Below are positions 38,264 to 48,756 of a DNA stretch of 64,000 bases, piece by piece. The notes beneath the pieces were generated by a model. That model was given only the letters and a program-made list of their open reading frames with translations, was not told the DNA's origin and did no database searches. The translations under genes were made by a program, and so were the position numbers. This stretch comes from Bombella apis (lineage in GTDB: Bacteria; Pseudomonadota; Alphaproteobacteria; Acetobacterales; Acetobacteraceae): positions 310,001-374,000 of the forward strand of contig NZ_JAGJTM010000004.1 of the NCBI RefSeq assembly GCF_018221685.1, given 5' to 3'. Each line of letters begins with the position of its first letter. The first letter of the stretch is position 1.

Positions 38264-38284
38264 GGAGGTATACGCAGCACCTCC
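38264..38284 (+). promoter_or_regulatory. Hairpin in the autotransporter leader
   Basis: GGAGGT (38264-38269) and ACCTCC (38279-38284) can pair across nine bases, 35 bases upstream of the chosen start codon. The left arm is itself a perfect Shine-Dalgarno-like sequence with no start codon after it. The preceding 38069-38260 is an AT-rich promoter region with no gene. Confidence 0.4.
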
Positions 38285-38318
38285 ATTTGCAACAGTGTGG
38301 ATATTAAAGGATAAGCCG

Positions 38319-41300
38319 GTGTTGATTACTGGGCAGAGCGGGCAGGCCCCGCTGCGGTATCTGGCGAGCCACAAGGCAGGGTATCGCCGTTTTGGTTACA
38401 TGTTGGCTCTGCTCAGCGGAGTATCCTTGGTCGCTGGGGTGGGCAGTGTGGCCCGTGCCGATGATGGTGCGTCTGTTTCTTCCGGAGACATGACGAATAC
38501 TCAGACGCGCAATCTTCCCCAGGGAACGGAGGTCAAGGGGGACCTGTACCAGAAGGATGGTCAGCTCGGTCTGGATGGTACAAGCGTGGCTGGTACCCTG
38601 CATCTGGATGGGGGCACGGCCATTTTCGGGCATAACGGGGCGAGCCATGGTGGTACGCTGGTGCAGTCCCTGGCAGGCAGTGCAGATGCCGTGCTCGACA
38701 AGGCGGGTGACAACACCAGTTTAGTCATGACACCGTCCCCCGATCCGTCCGCCCCTTATCAGGGGGAGCTGGCGATCGCCCAGGGTAAAGGGGAGACGTA
38801 TGGCGGGTCCCTCAAGGGAACGGGTGTCCTGAGTCTGCTGTCTGGCACACAGGTGCTGACAGGCCAGAACCAGATCGACGGCACTGTGGACATCCGCAAT
38901 GGTACGCTGATCCTGCGGGACAAAGGGTCCTTGTCCACGGCAAAAGGCAGTCCAATAGGTCCGCTGAGTGTTGGTCTGGCACGGGGGAATGAGGGTCATC
39001 TGGTGCTGGAAGGTCCGGACGCCAGGATACAGCGGAAGTCCGTCTTCATCGGTAACGGCGACCCGACTTATGGTGGTGGGTCTGGCCCGATCGGGAAGAG
39101 TGATGCCACACTGACGGACGGAGCGCAGATCAACAACCGTACCAACGAGGGTGCGTATGTTGCCGTTGGCATTTACCAGAATGGTGAGCTGAACGTCGAG
39201 AATGGTTCCCGTGTTGAGGCTGATGAATTTTATGCCGCAGCTTCACCGTCTCTGACTGGCACAGTGAATGTGACGGGCAGAGGCTCTGCCGTGGAAGCTA
39301 CCAATGCCCACATCGGTAACGAGGGGACCGGTGTTGTGAATATCAGCGACGGTGCCAGCTTCCGCGCTGATGAAGCAAGGTTTGGCGAGGATGGCGGCAA
39401 CGGGAGCCTCGTTGTCGGTGTCGATGGTACGATGCAGAACGGCAACACGATCATCGGTGCTGGTGGCAAGGGGACCGTGACGGTTGATGGCGGGCGCTTC
39501 CAGAATGACAGGACGATCCGCTTCGGTGTGCCGGGGACCGGCGCAGCCTCCGATGGCACGCTGAATGTGCTGGATCATGGTGTGCTGGTAGCTGGTGATG
39601 ATGGCTCTTCTCCTGCCATCGCCGCAGAGGACGGAGCCAAGGCTGCCATCAATCTTGATGCCGCCACGATACGGAACATCCAGGGGCGTGATTTCACCAG
39701 CACGGTTGCTGCCAATCTGACTGGTATGAACGAGTTCAATGTCCAGGACAGCAACACCATGTCATGGAAAGGCGGCCTGACGGGGGATGGTGGGGTCGAC
39801 AAGACCGGCACGGGGACCCTGGGTCTTTCGGGTAATCTTGCCTACAAGGGCATGACGAACGTGGAAGCCGGTACCCTGTCCGTGACGGATGCGACGCTGT
39901 CGGGTCAGGTCATCAACCAGACCAACGGCACGTATGTGCAGAAGGGTGGTGAGCTGGACGGGACACTGGCCAATATCGGTACGGCGTCTGTTGATCATAC
40001 CAACGTCAAGGGCGTGGTCACGAACAACAGCAGCTTTACGGCCACGGACAGCACGCTGGCCAATCTTGTCAATCTTGGTGGCAATGCGACCCTGAGGAAC
40101 ACGCTTGTTCATGAAGTGACCAGCACCGAAAAAAGCATGCTGGACTTCAAGGATACGGTTGTTGATGGGCGGTTTGCGAATACCGGCAAGGTTCTGGCTG
40201 TCCATTCCAAGGTTCCGGGCCTCCCGTCCGCTGCGGACTCGGAGAGCAATTCGGACGTTCTGGCAGGCCGCAGTGGGGATTCCGGAGCAACGATCACCAA
40301 CCGGATGGGGGATGAGGATGACCTCACCAACCGGGCGGGTTCCGTGCCCAGGAAGGGCAACTTCACCAATGGTGGCGATGCAGAGTTCTATGACAGTGAG
40401 CTGGCGACGTTCACCAACACGGGGACATTCCTTCTGGCGCAGAAGAGTGTCGTCAATGGTGATATCCTTCAGAATGACGGCAAGCTGACCCTTGATGATT
40501 CTCAGGTCAACGGCGTGCTTTTTGCCAGGGGCGGCACGTTTGACATTACCAGCGGTGGCGCCAGTGTAGAATCGCTTGCCGGTCGTGCGAATGGTCAGCT
40601 GGAAGGCACGCTGAACCTGACCAAGGCAGCTGACACCTATGCAGGCAACATCTCCGGCAATGGCGGGCTGACCATCTCCGGGGGACGTGAGACCCTGGCA
40701 GGCAACAACACCTACACGGGTGAGACCGATGTCACGCAGAATGGTGGCCTGACCCTGAAAGGGAGCCTTGCCAGTGCGCTGAACAATGCCGGAACGACAG
40801 ACATCACTGGCGGACGTGTTGCTGGTACGACCACGAACAGTGGAACACTGACCGCCAGCAAGGCGACACTGGCTGATGTCACCAACGAATCCGGCGGGAC
40901 CTTCAGTGCAGCGGGCGGGCAGCTGGACTCTGTCGTGAACAATGGCAACATGACGCTGGATCAGGGTGTCATTGTCCATGGGAACATTGCCCAGCACGCA
41001 GGCGACCTGATGCTGGATGGTTCCAAAACAAAGGGCGTGCTGGCAGCTCATGGTGGCCAGTTCACCGTCGGTAATAACGGCTTCACCGCCGGATCTCTTG
41101 AAGGGAGCGGCAATGCCCAGTTGGAAGGCACGCTGAACCTGACCAATGCCAGCAGTACCTATGCCGGTAGCATGGGTGGCAATGGCGGGCTGACGGTTTC
41201 TGGTGGGCACGAAGTCCTGACAGGCAATAACAGCTATTCTGGCAACACTCTCGTGCAGACGGGCGGGCAGCTCGATGTGAACGGTGACAACAGCGCCGCC

Positions 41301-44300
41301 AAGGGTCTGACATCCGTTACCGATGGCGCCACGCTGCGCGGTACGGGGACGATCGGTGGCGATGTGAATATCGGCTCTGGCGGGACACTGGCCGCCGGGA
41401 CGGCTGAGGCGCCGTCCACACTGACCGTCAACGGGAGCCTGAATCTGGCCGATGGGTCCCGTCAGGTTTTCCGTCTGGGGCAGGCTGATACGGAAGGTGG
41501 CGCCTACAACGACTTCATCAACGTCAAGGGGAACCTGGCGCTTGGTGGCACGCTGTCCATCCAGCCGGTTGATGCTGGTCCGGATGTGAATAATTCTTCG
41601 CTGATGGCCGGTCTGTACCGTCTGTACAGCTACGGTGGTGTGCTTTCTGGAACTCAGCAGTCGGTTGACGTGGCCTCCAAGCCTCTTCCAGAGGGGATGG
41701 TTGTCCAGACATCCATCGACCATCAGGTCAACCTGGCGGTCAATACAGGTGGACTCAATTACTGGGATGGTGGCAGCAGCGCCCACCGCTCCGATGATGG
41801 AAGGGGCAATGGCCGCGTTGACGGTGGGGATGGTGTCTGGACGGCAGCAAGACCGCAGGGCACACCCAGCTGGGCTACAGCCGACGGCTCTGCCAACGGC
41901 CAGTGGCAGAATGGCAACATGGCCATTTTTGCAGCCTCTGCCGGTACGGTCCATGTCAATGACAAGGCCGAGGATGGCACGCAGGCTCCGGTCATCTTCT
42001 CCGGTGCCCAGTTTGCCAACCTTGATGGCAAGAATTACCTCGTGACAGGCGACAACCTGTATGCCTCCACCGGCAAGACGGTCATCCGTGTGGGTGACGG
42101 GACGTCTTCTGGCAAGGACATCACGGCAGAGATCGCTTCTGTCATTGATGGCAGCAAGGTTGATGGCGGCACAGGGCTGGAAAAGACGGACCTTGGTACG
42201 CTTATCCTCAGCTCCGACAATGACTTTGCAAAGCCGACCCATGTTGAGGCTGGCACGCTCCAGCTCGGCAATGGTGGGACGACAGGGTCTGTCGGCCAGC
42301 AGGACATTGTCAATGACGGGACTCTGGCTGTGGATCACAGCAATGATGTCACGTTGGGTCAGACGATCTCCGGTACCGGCTCCTTCGTCCAGAAAGGGCA
42401 GGGCACGACAACGCTCAGCGGGGCGAACAGCTACACGGGGGATACGGATGTCCAGAGCGGTCGTCTGAACCTGACAGGGTCCCTTGCTGGCAAGCTGAAC
42501 AACGCTGCAGCGACTGACGTCAATGGTGGCAAGGTTGCAGGGACCACGACCAACACTGGTACCCTGACGGCACAGAACGCCACGCTGGCTGATGTCGCCA
42601 ACCAGGCTGGTACGGCCTCTCTGGCAGACAGCACGGCTGGTCACGTGACCAATGCTGACGGGGCGACCTTCAAGGCGACGGGTGGCACTCTGGCCTCTGC
42701 GGACAACAGCGGCAACATGACGCTGGGTGCAGGCAACCATGTCACGGGTGATGTCACCAACAGCAGGGGTGACCTGACCCTTGACGGGAACCAGATTGCC
42801 GGGACGACGACCAACCATGGTCAGTTGACGGCACAGAACGCCACGCTGGCCGATGTTGCCAACCAGGCTGGTACGGCCTCTCTGGCGGACAGCACGGCTG
42901 GTCACGTGACCAACGCTGACGGGGCGACCTTCAAGGCGACGGGTGGCACTCTGGCCTCTGCGGACAACAGCGGCAGCATGACGCTGGGTGCAGGCAACCA
43001 TGTCACGGGTGATGTCACCAACAGCAGGGGTGACCTGACCCTTGACGGGAACCAGATTGCCGGGACGACGGCCAACCATGGTCAGTTGGCGGCACAGAAC
43101 GCCACGCTGGCTGATGTTGCCAACCAGGCTGGTACGGCCTCTCTGGCGGACAGCACGGCTGGTCACGTGACCAACGCTGACGGGGCGACCTTCAAGGCGA
43201 CGGGTGGCACTCTGGCCTCTGCGGACAACAGCGGCAGCATGACGCTGGGTGCAGGCAACCATGTCACGGGTGATGTCACCAACAGCAGGGGTGACCTGAC
43301 CCTTGACGGGAACCAGATTGCCGGGACGACGGCCAACCATGGTCAGTTGGCGGCACAGAACGCCACGCTGGCTGATGTTGCCAACCAGGCTGGTACGGCC
43401 TCTCTGGCGGACAGCACGGCTGGTCACGTGACCAATGCTGACGGGGCGACCTTCAAGGCGACGGGTGGCACTCTGGCCTCTGCGGACAACAGCGGCAACA
43501 TGACGCTGGGTGCAGGCAACCATGTCACGGGTGATGTCACCAACAGCAGGGGTGACCTGACCCTTGACGGGAACCAGATTGCCGGGACGCTGGCGGCCAA
43601 TGGCGGATCTTTCAGCGTCACGGATCATGGTTCTGATGCCGGCTCCCTTGCCGGGTCTGGAAATGGTGTTCTCAATGGCACCCTGACTCTGACCAATGCC
43701 AAGGATACCTATGCCGGGTCCCTGTCCGGCAATGGCGGGCTGACACTTTCCGGTGGTCATGAGACGTTGATAGACCAGTCCCATCTTGGGGGGCCTGTCT
43801 CCGTGGCTGGTGGTACGCTGGCTCTGGCCGGGGCGAAGGCTCAGCTGACGACAGACAGTAGTGTGAAGATTGGTGCAGGCAAGGCGGGTGACGTCAGCCT
43901 CTCTGATGGTGCAGCTCTCCACAGCCATGGCCCGGTCGTGTTTGCCAAAGCGGAGACAGCTCCGGCTGATGGCACCGACGCCAGACTCGATGTGCTGAGT
44001 GGCAGCAGGCTGAGTGCTGGTGATGTTGACGGCAAGCCCGGCCTGGTGGCCGAAGAGGGTGCCAAGGCCCAGCTGACGCTGGATGGCGGTACGCTCCAGA
44101 ACATCAAGGGTTCTGATCTGACCAGCAACGTGAATACGGCCATCGGCTCCAAGGGGGCAGTGTTCGACGTGCAGGATGAGAACCGGATGACACTGGGTAA
44201 TAATGTCGTCCTGACGGATGATGGCAGTGCCGGTGATCATGCCCTGACCAAGACGGGCACTGGGGTGCTCACGTTTGCTGGTGATGGTTCCAGCTTCAAT

Positions 44301-45971
44301 GGTCCGACGGACATCCAGTCCGGAGACATGATTGTTGATGGCAACATGGGCCATTCTGCCATGACCGTGCAGCATGGTGCCGTTCTGGCCGGTAATGGCT
44401 CCGTGGGCAGCACGGTCGTGTCCAGCGGTGGTATGCTGGGAGCTGGCAACGAGACAGATGCGGGTGCCCTGCATGTCATGGGTGATCTGACCATGGCCAA
44501 GGGCTCGGTCCTGTCCATCCGCGGGAGCAATGAGGCGACCGGGCGTCAGCTGGTCGCACCGGACGGCTTCTCCTACAGCGAGCTGAAGTCTGACCAGGTT
44601 CTGGTCTCAGGCAAGGCGGACCTCCAGGGGGGTACGCTGGCTCTGAAGGTGAAGGACCCGACGGCCCTGAAATATGGTCAGGCCTACCATGTGCTGACGG
44701 CCAATGGTGGCGTGAATGGTCATTATGATGACCTGGAGACCAATATCGGTCAGGATTACGCCTATCTTGATCCTCGTCTTGTCTATCAGGGCAATGATGT
44801 GGATGTGATGCTGCGTCGTTCCATCCATGGTTTCGAGTATGTGGGCCAGACCCGCAACGAGATCGCTGCCGGGGAAGGGCTGAACCATATCTCCGAAAAC
44901 AGTGATCTGGCCAAGGCCATGACGGTCCTGACAAAAGACCAGGCCCGTCATGCGCTGAACAACCTGTCTGGTGAGCTTCACGCCTCCATCCGTACAGGGT
45001 TGATCCAGGACAGCTTCTATATCCGCAATGCAGCCCTGAACCGTCTGGCTGCGGCCGACTGTGACTATGGTCACAATGGCCAGAGCTTCTATGACCTGAA
45101 GACACGCAGGAAGGATGGCGCCTGCTATTCCGATCATGCGGTCCTGTGGGGGCAGGCCTATGGTGGCATGGGCTTCAACAGTGGGGACGGCAATGCTGCC
45201 CTCATGCACCATAACACCGCAGGCTTTGTCATCGGGGCGGATGGGCCAATCAACCATAGCAACTGGCGTGTTGGCGGGCTGATCTCTTACGGTCATTCCC
45301 AGTTCAACGTTCAGCGTGGTCGTTCCTCCTCGGCCAACAGCAACAATATCAGCATTGGTGCCTATGCCGGGACGCACTGGGGTCGCCTGAATCTCCGCTT
45401 CGGGGCCATCTATAGCTGGAACGTCATCAATACCCATCGTCATGTTGCCGTGGGTGATTATGGCGGGCGTCTCAGCAGCAGCTATCTGGGTGGTACGGCC
45501 CAGGGCTTCGGGGAGCTGGGTTACAAGTTCCGTGGGGAACGCAGCATGTTCGAGCCGTTCATGAACGTGGCTTATGTGAACATGCAGAGCGACAGCTATC
45601 GTGAGCATGGCAACGAGGCTGCCCTGCACAGCCACGGGACGGATACGGGTGTGACCTTCTCGAGCTTCGGCTTCCGCACGGCAACGACTGTAGGCATTGG
45701 CAAGGCGGTCTTCATGCCGCACCTGTCCGCTGCATACCGTCACGCCTTTGGTCGGACGGGCTCCCGCCAGCGTGAGACCTTCGCCATGGGTAGTGGTGCC
45801 GGTGACATGGATGTGGCCGGTGTGCTGCTTTCCAGAAATGCGGCCGTCGTGCAGGCTGGTGTGACCGCCCGGGTGAGCGAGCGTGTTGACCTGGACCTGT
45901 CCTATATCGGGCAGTATGGCAACCAGTCCACCGAGAGTGGTGGGACAGGGTCCGTCAAGGTCCGCTTCTGA
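38319..45971 (+). CDS. Very large autotransporter (type Va), adhesin-like
   Basis: This protein of about 2550 residues has an N-terminal signal with an extended basic part and hydrophobic core (LALLSGVSLVAGVGSVARA), cleaved before ADDGAS. A Gly/Thr/Asn/Asp-rich passenger of about 2200 residues follows, with repeated parallel beta-helix units (for example YAGNISGNGGLTISGG and YAGSLSGNGGLTLSGG), and then a C-terminal beta-barrel of about 280 residues ending in VKVRF with the terminal Phe needed for outer-membrane assembly. Four near-identical 87-residue repeats occupy 42571-43589. GTG 38319 is preferred because AAAGGA lies seven bases upstream; GTG 38295 is possible. The likely role is adhesion or aggregation. 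Confidence 0.93.
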   Translation: MLITGQSGQAPLRYLASHKAGYRRFGYMLALLSGVSLVAGVGSVARADDGASVSSGDMTNTQTRNLPQGTEVKGDLYQKDGQLGLDGTSVAGTLHLDGGTAIFGHNGASHGGTLVQSLAGSADAVLDKAGDNTSLVMTPSPDPSAPYQGELAIAQGKGETYGGSLKGTGVLSLLSGTQVLTGQNQIDGTVDIRNGTLILRDKGSLSTAKGSPIGPLSVGLARGNEGHLVLEGPDARIQRKSVFIGNGDPTYGGGSGPIGKSDATLTDGAQINNRTNEGAYVAVGIYQNGELNVENGSRVEADEFYAAASPSLTGTVNVTGRGSAVEATNAHIGNEGTGVVNISDGASFRADEARFGEDGGNGSLVVGVDGTMQNGNTIIGAGGKGTVTVDGGRFQNDRTIRFGVPGTGAASDGTLNVLDHGVLVAGDDGSSPAIAAEDGAKAAINLDAATIRNIQGRDFTSTVAANLTGMNEFNVQDSNTMSWKGGLTGDGGVDKTGTGTLGLSGNLAYKGMTNVEAGTLSVTDATLSGQVINQTNGTYVQKGGELDGTLANIGTASVDHTNVKGVVTNNSSFTATDSTLANLVNLGGNATLRNTLVHEVTSTEKSMLDFKDTVVDGRFANTGKVLAVHSKVPGLPSAADSESNSDVLAGRSGDSGATITNRMGDEDDLTNRAGSVPRKGNFTNGGDAEFYDSELATFTNTGTFLLAQKSVVNGDILQNDGKLTLDDSQVNGVLFARGGTFDITSGGASVESLAGRANGQLEGTLNLTKAADTYAGNISGNGGLTISGGRETLAGNNTYTGETDVTQNGGLTLKGSLASALNNAGTTDITGGRVAGTTTNSGTLTASKATLADVTNESGGTFSAAGGQLDSVVNNGNMTLDQGVIVHGNIAQHAGDLMLDGSKTKGVLAAHGGQFTVGNNGFTAGSLEGSGNAQLEGTLNLTNASSTYAGSMGGNGGLTVSGGHEVLTGNNSYSGNTLVQTGGQLDVNGDNSAAKGLTSVTDGATLRGTGTIGGDVNIGSGGTLAAGTAEAPSTLTVNGSLNLADGSRQVFRLGQADTEGGAYNDFINVKGNLALGGTLSIQPVDAGPDVNNSSLMAGLYRLYSYGGVLSGTQQSVDVASKPLPEGMVVQTSIDHQVNLAVNTGGLNYWDGGSSAHRSDDGRGNGRVDGGDGVWTAARPQGTPSWATADGSANGQWQNGNMAIFAASAGTVHVNDKAEDGTQAPVIFSGAQFANLDGKNYLVTGDNLYASTGKTVIRVGDGTSSGKDITAEIASVIDGSKVDGGTGLEKTDLGTLILSSDNDFAKPTHVEAGTLQLGNGGTTGSVGQQDIVNDGTLAVDHSNDVTLGQTISGTGSFVQKGQGTTTLSGANSYTGDTDVQSGRLNLTGSLAGKLNNAAATDVNGGKVAGTTTNTGTLTAQNATLADVANQAGTASLADSTAGHVTNADGATFKATGGTLASADNSGNMTLGAGNHVTGDVTNSRGDLTLDGNQIAGTTTNHGQLTAQNATLADVANQAGTASLADSTAGHVTNADGATFKATGGTLASADNSGSMTLGAGNHVTGDVTNSRGDLTLDGNQIAGTTANHGQLAAQNATLADVANQAGTASLADSTAGHVTNADGATFKATGGTLASADNSGSMTLGAGNHVTGDVTNSRGDLTLDGNQIAGTTANHGQLAAQNATLADVANQAGTASLADSTAGHVTNADGATFKATGGTLASADNSGNMTLGAGNHVTGDVTNSRGDLTLDGNQIAGTLAANGGSFSVTDHGSDAGSLAGSGNGVLNGTLTLTNAKDTYAGSLSGNGGLTLSGGHETLIDQSHLGGPVSVAGGTLALAGAKAQLTTDSSVKIGAGKAGDVSLSDGAALHSHGPVVFAKAETAPADGTDARLDVLSGSRLSAGDVDGKPGLVAEEGAKAQLTLDGGTLQNIKGSDLTSNVNTAIGSKGAVFDVQDENRMTLGNNVVLTDDGSAGDHALTKTGTGVLTFAGDGSSFNGPTDIQSGDMIVDGNMGHSAMTVQHGAVLAGNGSVGSTVVSSGGMLGAGNETDAGALHVMGDLTMAKGSVLSIRGSNEATGRQLVAPDGFSYSELKSDQVLVSGKADLQGGTLALKVKDPTALKYGQAYHVLTANGGVNGHYDDLETNIGQDYAYLDPRLVYQGNDVDVMLRRSIHGFEYVGQTRNEIAAGEGLNHISENSDLAKAMTVLTKDQARHALNNLSGELHASIRTGLIQDSFYIRNAALNRLAAADCDYGHNGQSFYDLKTRRKDGACYSDHAVLWGQAYGGMGFNSGDGNAALMHHNTAGFVIGADGPINHSNWRVGGLISYGHSQFNVQRGRSSSANSNNISIGAYAGTHWGRLNLRFGAIYSWNVINTHRHVAVGDYGGRLSSSYLGGTAQGFGELGYKFRGERSMFEPFMNVAYVNMQSDSYREHGNEAALHSHGTDTGVTFSSFGFRTATTVGIGKAVFMPHLSAAYRHAFGRTGSRQRETFAMGSGAGDMDVAGVLLSRNAAVVQAGVTARVSERVDLDLSYIGQYGNQSTESGGTGSVKVRF
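42571..43589 (+). repeat. 261-bp tandem repeat inside the autotransporter gene
   Basis: Copies begin at 42571, 42832, 43093 and 43354, each exactly 261 bases apart, the last being slightly truncated at about 43589. They differ at only a few positions, and each encodes 87 residues containing ATLADVANQAGTASLADSTA and GNHVTGDVTNSRGDLTLDGN. Such high identity at DNA level indicates recent expansion or gene conversion. Confidence 0.95.
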
Positions 45972-46004
45972 GAGGCGGACCGGGGGACATCTCCTGCTGG
46001 AAGG

Positions 46005-46038
46005 AACGGGGTGGGGCGCAGGCTCCACCCCGTTTTTT
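46005..46038 (+). terminator. Strong intrinsic terminator after the autotransporter
   Basis: AACGGGGTGG (46005-46014) pairs perfectly with CCACCCCGTT (46025-46034) around a ten-base loop and runs into six T. Confidence 0.88.
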
Positions 46039-46085
46039 CATGCCCTTCTGCCAGGGAGAAAGGCCTTCAGGGAAGGCGGAACGGT

Positions 46086-47351
46086 TCAGAAATCCTGCAC
46101 GTCTTTCGGGCGGAAGACTGTGATGCCGAGGCTGATGAAACTTCCCGAAAGAACGCAGAGGATGGCGGCAGCAGGCAACCCTCCTGCCAGCAGCGGAGCA
46201 AGGGAGGGGACCAGCCGCCCGGCCACACCCTGCCCCAGAGAGCCGACAGCATAGCTGGTGCCCATGCCTGCGCTGCGGCCTGCATCGGGGAAGCGCTGGG
46301 AGAGATAATGGGGCACCAGAGCATAGATACCGGAGGCCGCTGCCCCGATGAAGAAGGCGGAGGCCAGCAGGATGGCCCATGGTCCAGCTGTGAGGAAGGG
46401 GATGATCAGCAGCATGACAGCTCCGAGCGCCACCCGCATGACGAGCCCTTCCCCGAAGCGGGTTGCCAGTGCCCCGCAGAGGATCTTCCCGGCAAGCGAG
46501 CCGAGGCAGTAGAGGGCCACCGGCCAGAAGATGAGCTGGGGGCTGAGATGGTGGTTGTCCCGCAGGATGGCAGGATAGAATGTGTAGAGGGCGGCCTTCT
46601 GGAACTCCAGAAAACACATGAAGGCAATGGCCTGGAAGGCGGCGCCGTTCCAGAACTGCCGGGCAGTCTGCCAGAAAGAGGCGGCCGGTTCTGCCGGAGC
46701 CTGATCGTGCTGACGCTTTTTCTCTTCCTGCGCAGCGAGCCAGAGAGGGCTTTCCTTCACCCTGAAACGGATGAAGAAGATGAGCAGGGCAGGCAGTAGC
46801 CCGATGAAAAACATGACACGCCAGCCATGATGGGGCAGGATGAGGGCCTGTGCTCCGGCCGCTGCCATATAGCCGATTTCGTAACCGGCCATCATGGTGG
46901 CGGAGGCCAGAGGCCGCAGCGGGCCGGGAACACTTTCCATCAGCAGGGTGGCGGAGGCCGTCCATTCTCCACCAAAACCGATCCCGAACAGGAATTGTGT
47001 GATGACCAGCGTGGTGATGCTGTGGGTTGTCCCCGTGAGGGCGGCAAAGAGGGCGAAGAAGAGGATGCCGAGCGTGAAGGCAGGCTTGCGGCCGAAACGG
47101 TCGGAGAGCCAGCCCCAACCCGTGTTGCCTACGGCCCGTCCCAGAGCCTGTGCCAGAAAGACACTGCCAAGGGCGGCCAGCGTGCAGCCGAAATCCCGGG
47201 CAATGTCGGGCAGGGTGAACATCAGGGTTGTCTGGTCAAAGGCATCGAGAAACCAGCCGCTGAAAGCAGCAAGGGTGACCTGCCAGTAAGGCAGCAGGGC
47301 GCTGAATCCGGGCCGGCCACCCGGAGAGGAGGAAGAAGCGGAAACAGGCAA
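46086..47351 (-). CDS. MFS transporter, metabolite:H+ symporter type
   Basis: This 421-residue protein has twelve predicted transmembrane helices. Family motifs are GWGWLSDRFGRKPAFTLG (motif A between TM2 and TM3), FGIGFGGEWTASATLLMESV, and LASATMMAGYEIGYMAAA. It is closest in style to the sugar/organic acid symporter group (NanT, ShiA, aromatic acid carriers), so a carboxylate or sugar-acid substrate is likely but unproven. The start is TTG 47351 with a perfect GGAGG six bases upstream. It converges with the autotransporter and is divergent from hemA. Confidence 0.88.
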   Translation of the reverse strand: MPVSASSSSPGGRPGFSALLPYWQVTLAAFSGWFLDAFDQTTLMFTLPDIARDFGCTLAALGSVFLAQALGRAVGNTGWGWLSDRFGRKPAFTLGILFFALFAALTGTTHSITTLVITQFLFGIGFGGEWTASATLLMESVPGPLRPLASATMMAGYEIGYMAAAGAQALILPHHGWRVMFFIGLLPALLIFFIRFRVKESPLWLAAQEEKKRQHDQAPAEPAASFWQTARQFWNGAAFQAIAFMCFLEFQKAALYTFYPAILRDNHHLSPQLIFWPVALYCLGSLAGKILCGALATRFGEGLVMRVALGAVMLLIIPFLTAGPWAILLASAFFIGAAASGIYALVPHYLSQRFPDAGRSAGMGTSYAVGSLGQGVAGRLVPSLAPLLAGGLPAAAILCVLSGSFISLGITVFRPKDVQDF

Positions 47352-47541
47352 GACAGGCCTCCGGCAAACGATGTTCCCCGCCTGGGGAGATATGGAGCCA
47401 CCAGCTATAGAGGAGTGGGTAAAAAAACTGTAGCCAGATAGTCCTGTTTAATGGGTCCTGTAACCATGTTTTCGTTTATAACAGTGTTTAAACCTTGCTT
47501 TCTGGGGGGCGGACCATAAATTGATGGCCGTGAGGAGAGCA

Positions 47542-48756
47542 ATGTCTATGAATTATGATACCCTGTTCCAGAATGCGCTGGATGGCCTCCGGGCTGATGG
47601 CAGCTATCGTTATTTTGCGGAGCTGGAACGTCACGTCGGCAGGTTTCCCAAAGCCTTCCACCATGGCGTCGGGCGTGATGTAACGGTCTGGTGCTCCAAC
47701 GACTATCTGGGTATGGGGCAGCACCCCGCAGTGCTGGAGGCCATCCATAAATCTCTGGATGAAAGTGGTGCAGGTGCAGGCGGGACACGGAACATCTCCG
47801 GCACCAACCATCATCATGTCCTGCTGGAAAAGGAGCTGGCCTCCCTGCATGGCAAGGAAAGTGCCCTGCTTTTCAATTCCGGTTATCTCTCCAACTGGGT
47901 GACGCTGGGCACGTTGGCCGCACGGCTGAAAGGCTGTGTCGTGCTGTCTGATGAACTCAATCATGCCTCCATGATTGAAGGCATCCGCCATTCCCGTGCG
48001 GAGAAACGCATCTTCAGGCACAATGATCTTGAAGACCTTGAGGCCAGGCTGAAAGAGCTGCCTCTGGATACGCCGAAGATCATCGCCTTTGAGTCCGTCT
48101 ATTCCATGAATGGCGACATTGCTCCGATTGAAGAAATCTGCGATCTGGCCGACCGTTACAACGCCATGACCTATCTGGATGAGGTCCATGCCGTGGGCAT
48201 GTATGGCCCGCAGGGTGGCGGCGTAGCGCAGGAGCGTGGTCTGGAACACCGGCTGACCGTCATCGAGGGGACGTTGGGCAAGGCCTATGGCGTGGTGGGG
48301 GGCTATATCGCAGCCTCTGCTGCCCTGTGTGATTTCGTGCGCTCTTTTGGCTCAGGCTTCATTTTCTCCACCTCCCTGCCGCCGATGATTGCGGCGGGTG
48401 TGCTGGCCAGTGTCCGGCATCTGCGCCACAGCGATGCCGAGCGCAAGGGGCAGCGGGAGGCCGTGGCCCTGCTGAGGAAGAAGCTGGACGAGGTGAAAAT
48501 CCCCTACATGCCTGGTCAGTCGCACATCACGCCCGTCATGGTGGGAGATGCCACCCTCTGCCGTGAGCTGACGGACAGCCTGCTGAAGCGCTTCGGCCAT
48601 TATCTCCAGCCTATCAACTATCCGACCGTCCCCCGAGGGACGGAGCGCCTGCGCCTGACCCCGGGGCCGCTCCATACGGAAGAGGAGCTGACCTCTCTGG
48701 TCAGTGCGCTGGACACGCTCTGGACAGAACTGAAACTGCCCCGTTCGGAGGCTTAA
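47542..48756 (+). CDS. hemA: 5-aminolevulinate synthase
   Basis: This is the alphaproteobacterial (C4, Shemin) enzyme that condenses glycine with succinyl-CoA to start haem synthesis, using PLP. The 404-residue product shows [81 protein letters not shown] and the PLP lysine in [19 protein letters not shown] 47542 follows GAGGAG; ATG 47548 is an alternative. Its stop codon lies in a perfect palindrome shared with the convergent tpsB. It supplies haem for the ccm-dependent cytochromes at the right end. Confidence 0.97.
   Translation: MSMNYDTLFQNALDGLRADGSYRYFAELERHVGRFPKAFHHGVGRDVTVWCSNDYLGMGQHPAVLEAIHKSLDESGAGAGGTRNISGTNHHHVLLEKELASLHGKESALLFNSGYLSNWVTLGTLAARLKGCVVLSDELNHASMIEGIRHSRAEKRIFRHNDLEDLEARLKELPLDTPKIIAFESVYSMNGDIAPIEEICDLADRYNAMTYLDEVHAVGMYGPQGGGVAQERGLEHRLTVIEGTLGKAYGVVGGYIAASAALCDFVRSFGSGFIFSTSLPPMIAAGVLASVRHLRHSDAERKGQREAVALLRKKLDEVKIPYMPGQSHITPVMVGDATLCRELTDSLLKRFGHYLQPINYPTVPRGTERLRLTPGPLHTEEELTSLVSALDTLWTELKLPRSEA

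Noticed and set aside
39762..44474. 1570-codon open frame on the minus strand inside the autotransporter gene
   Set aside because: It mirrors the repetitive Gly/Thr-rich passenger codons. Its own protein repeats with the same 87-residue period and has no signal peptide or domain. The autotransporter frame has a signal peptide and a proper barrel.
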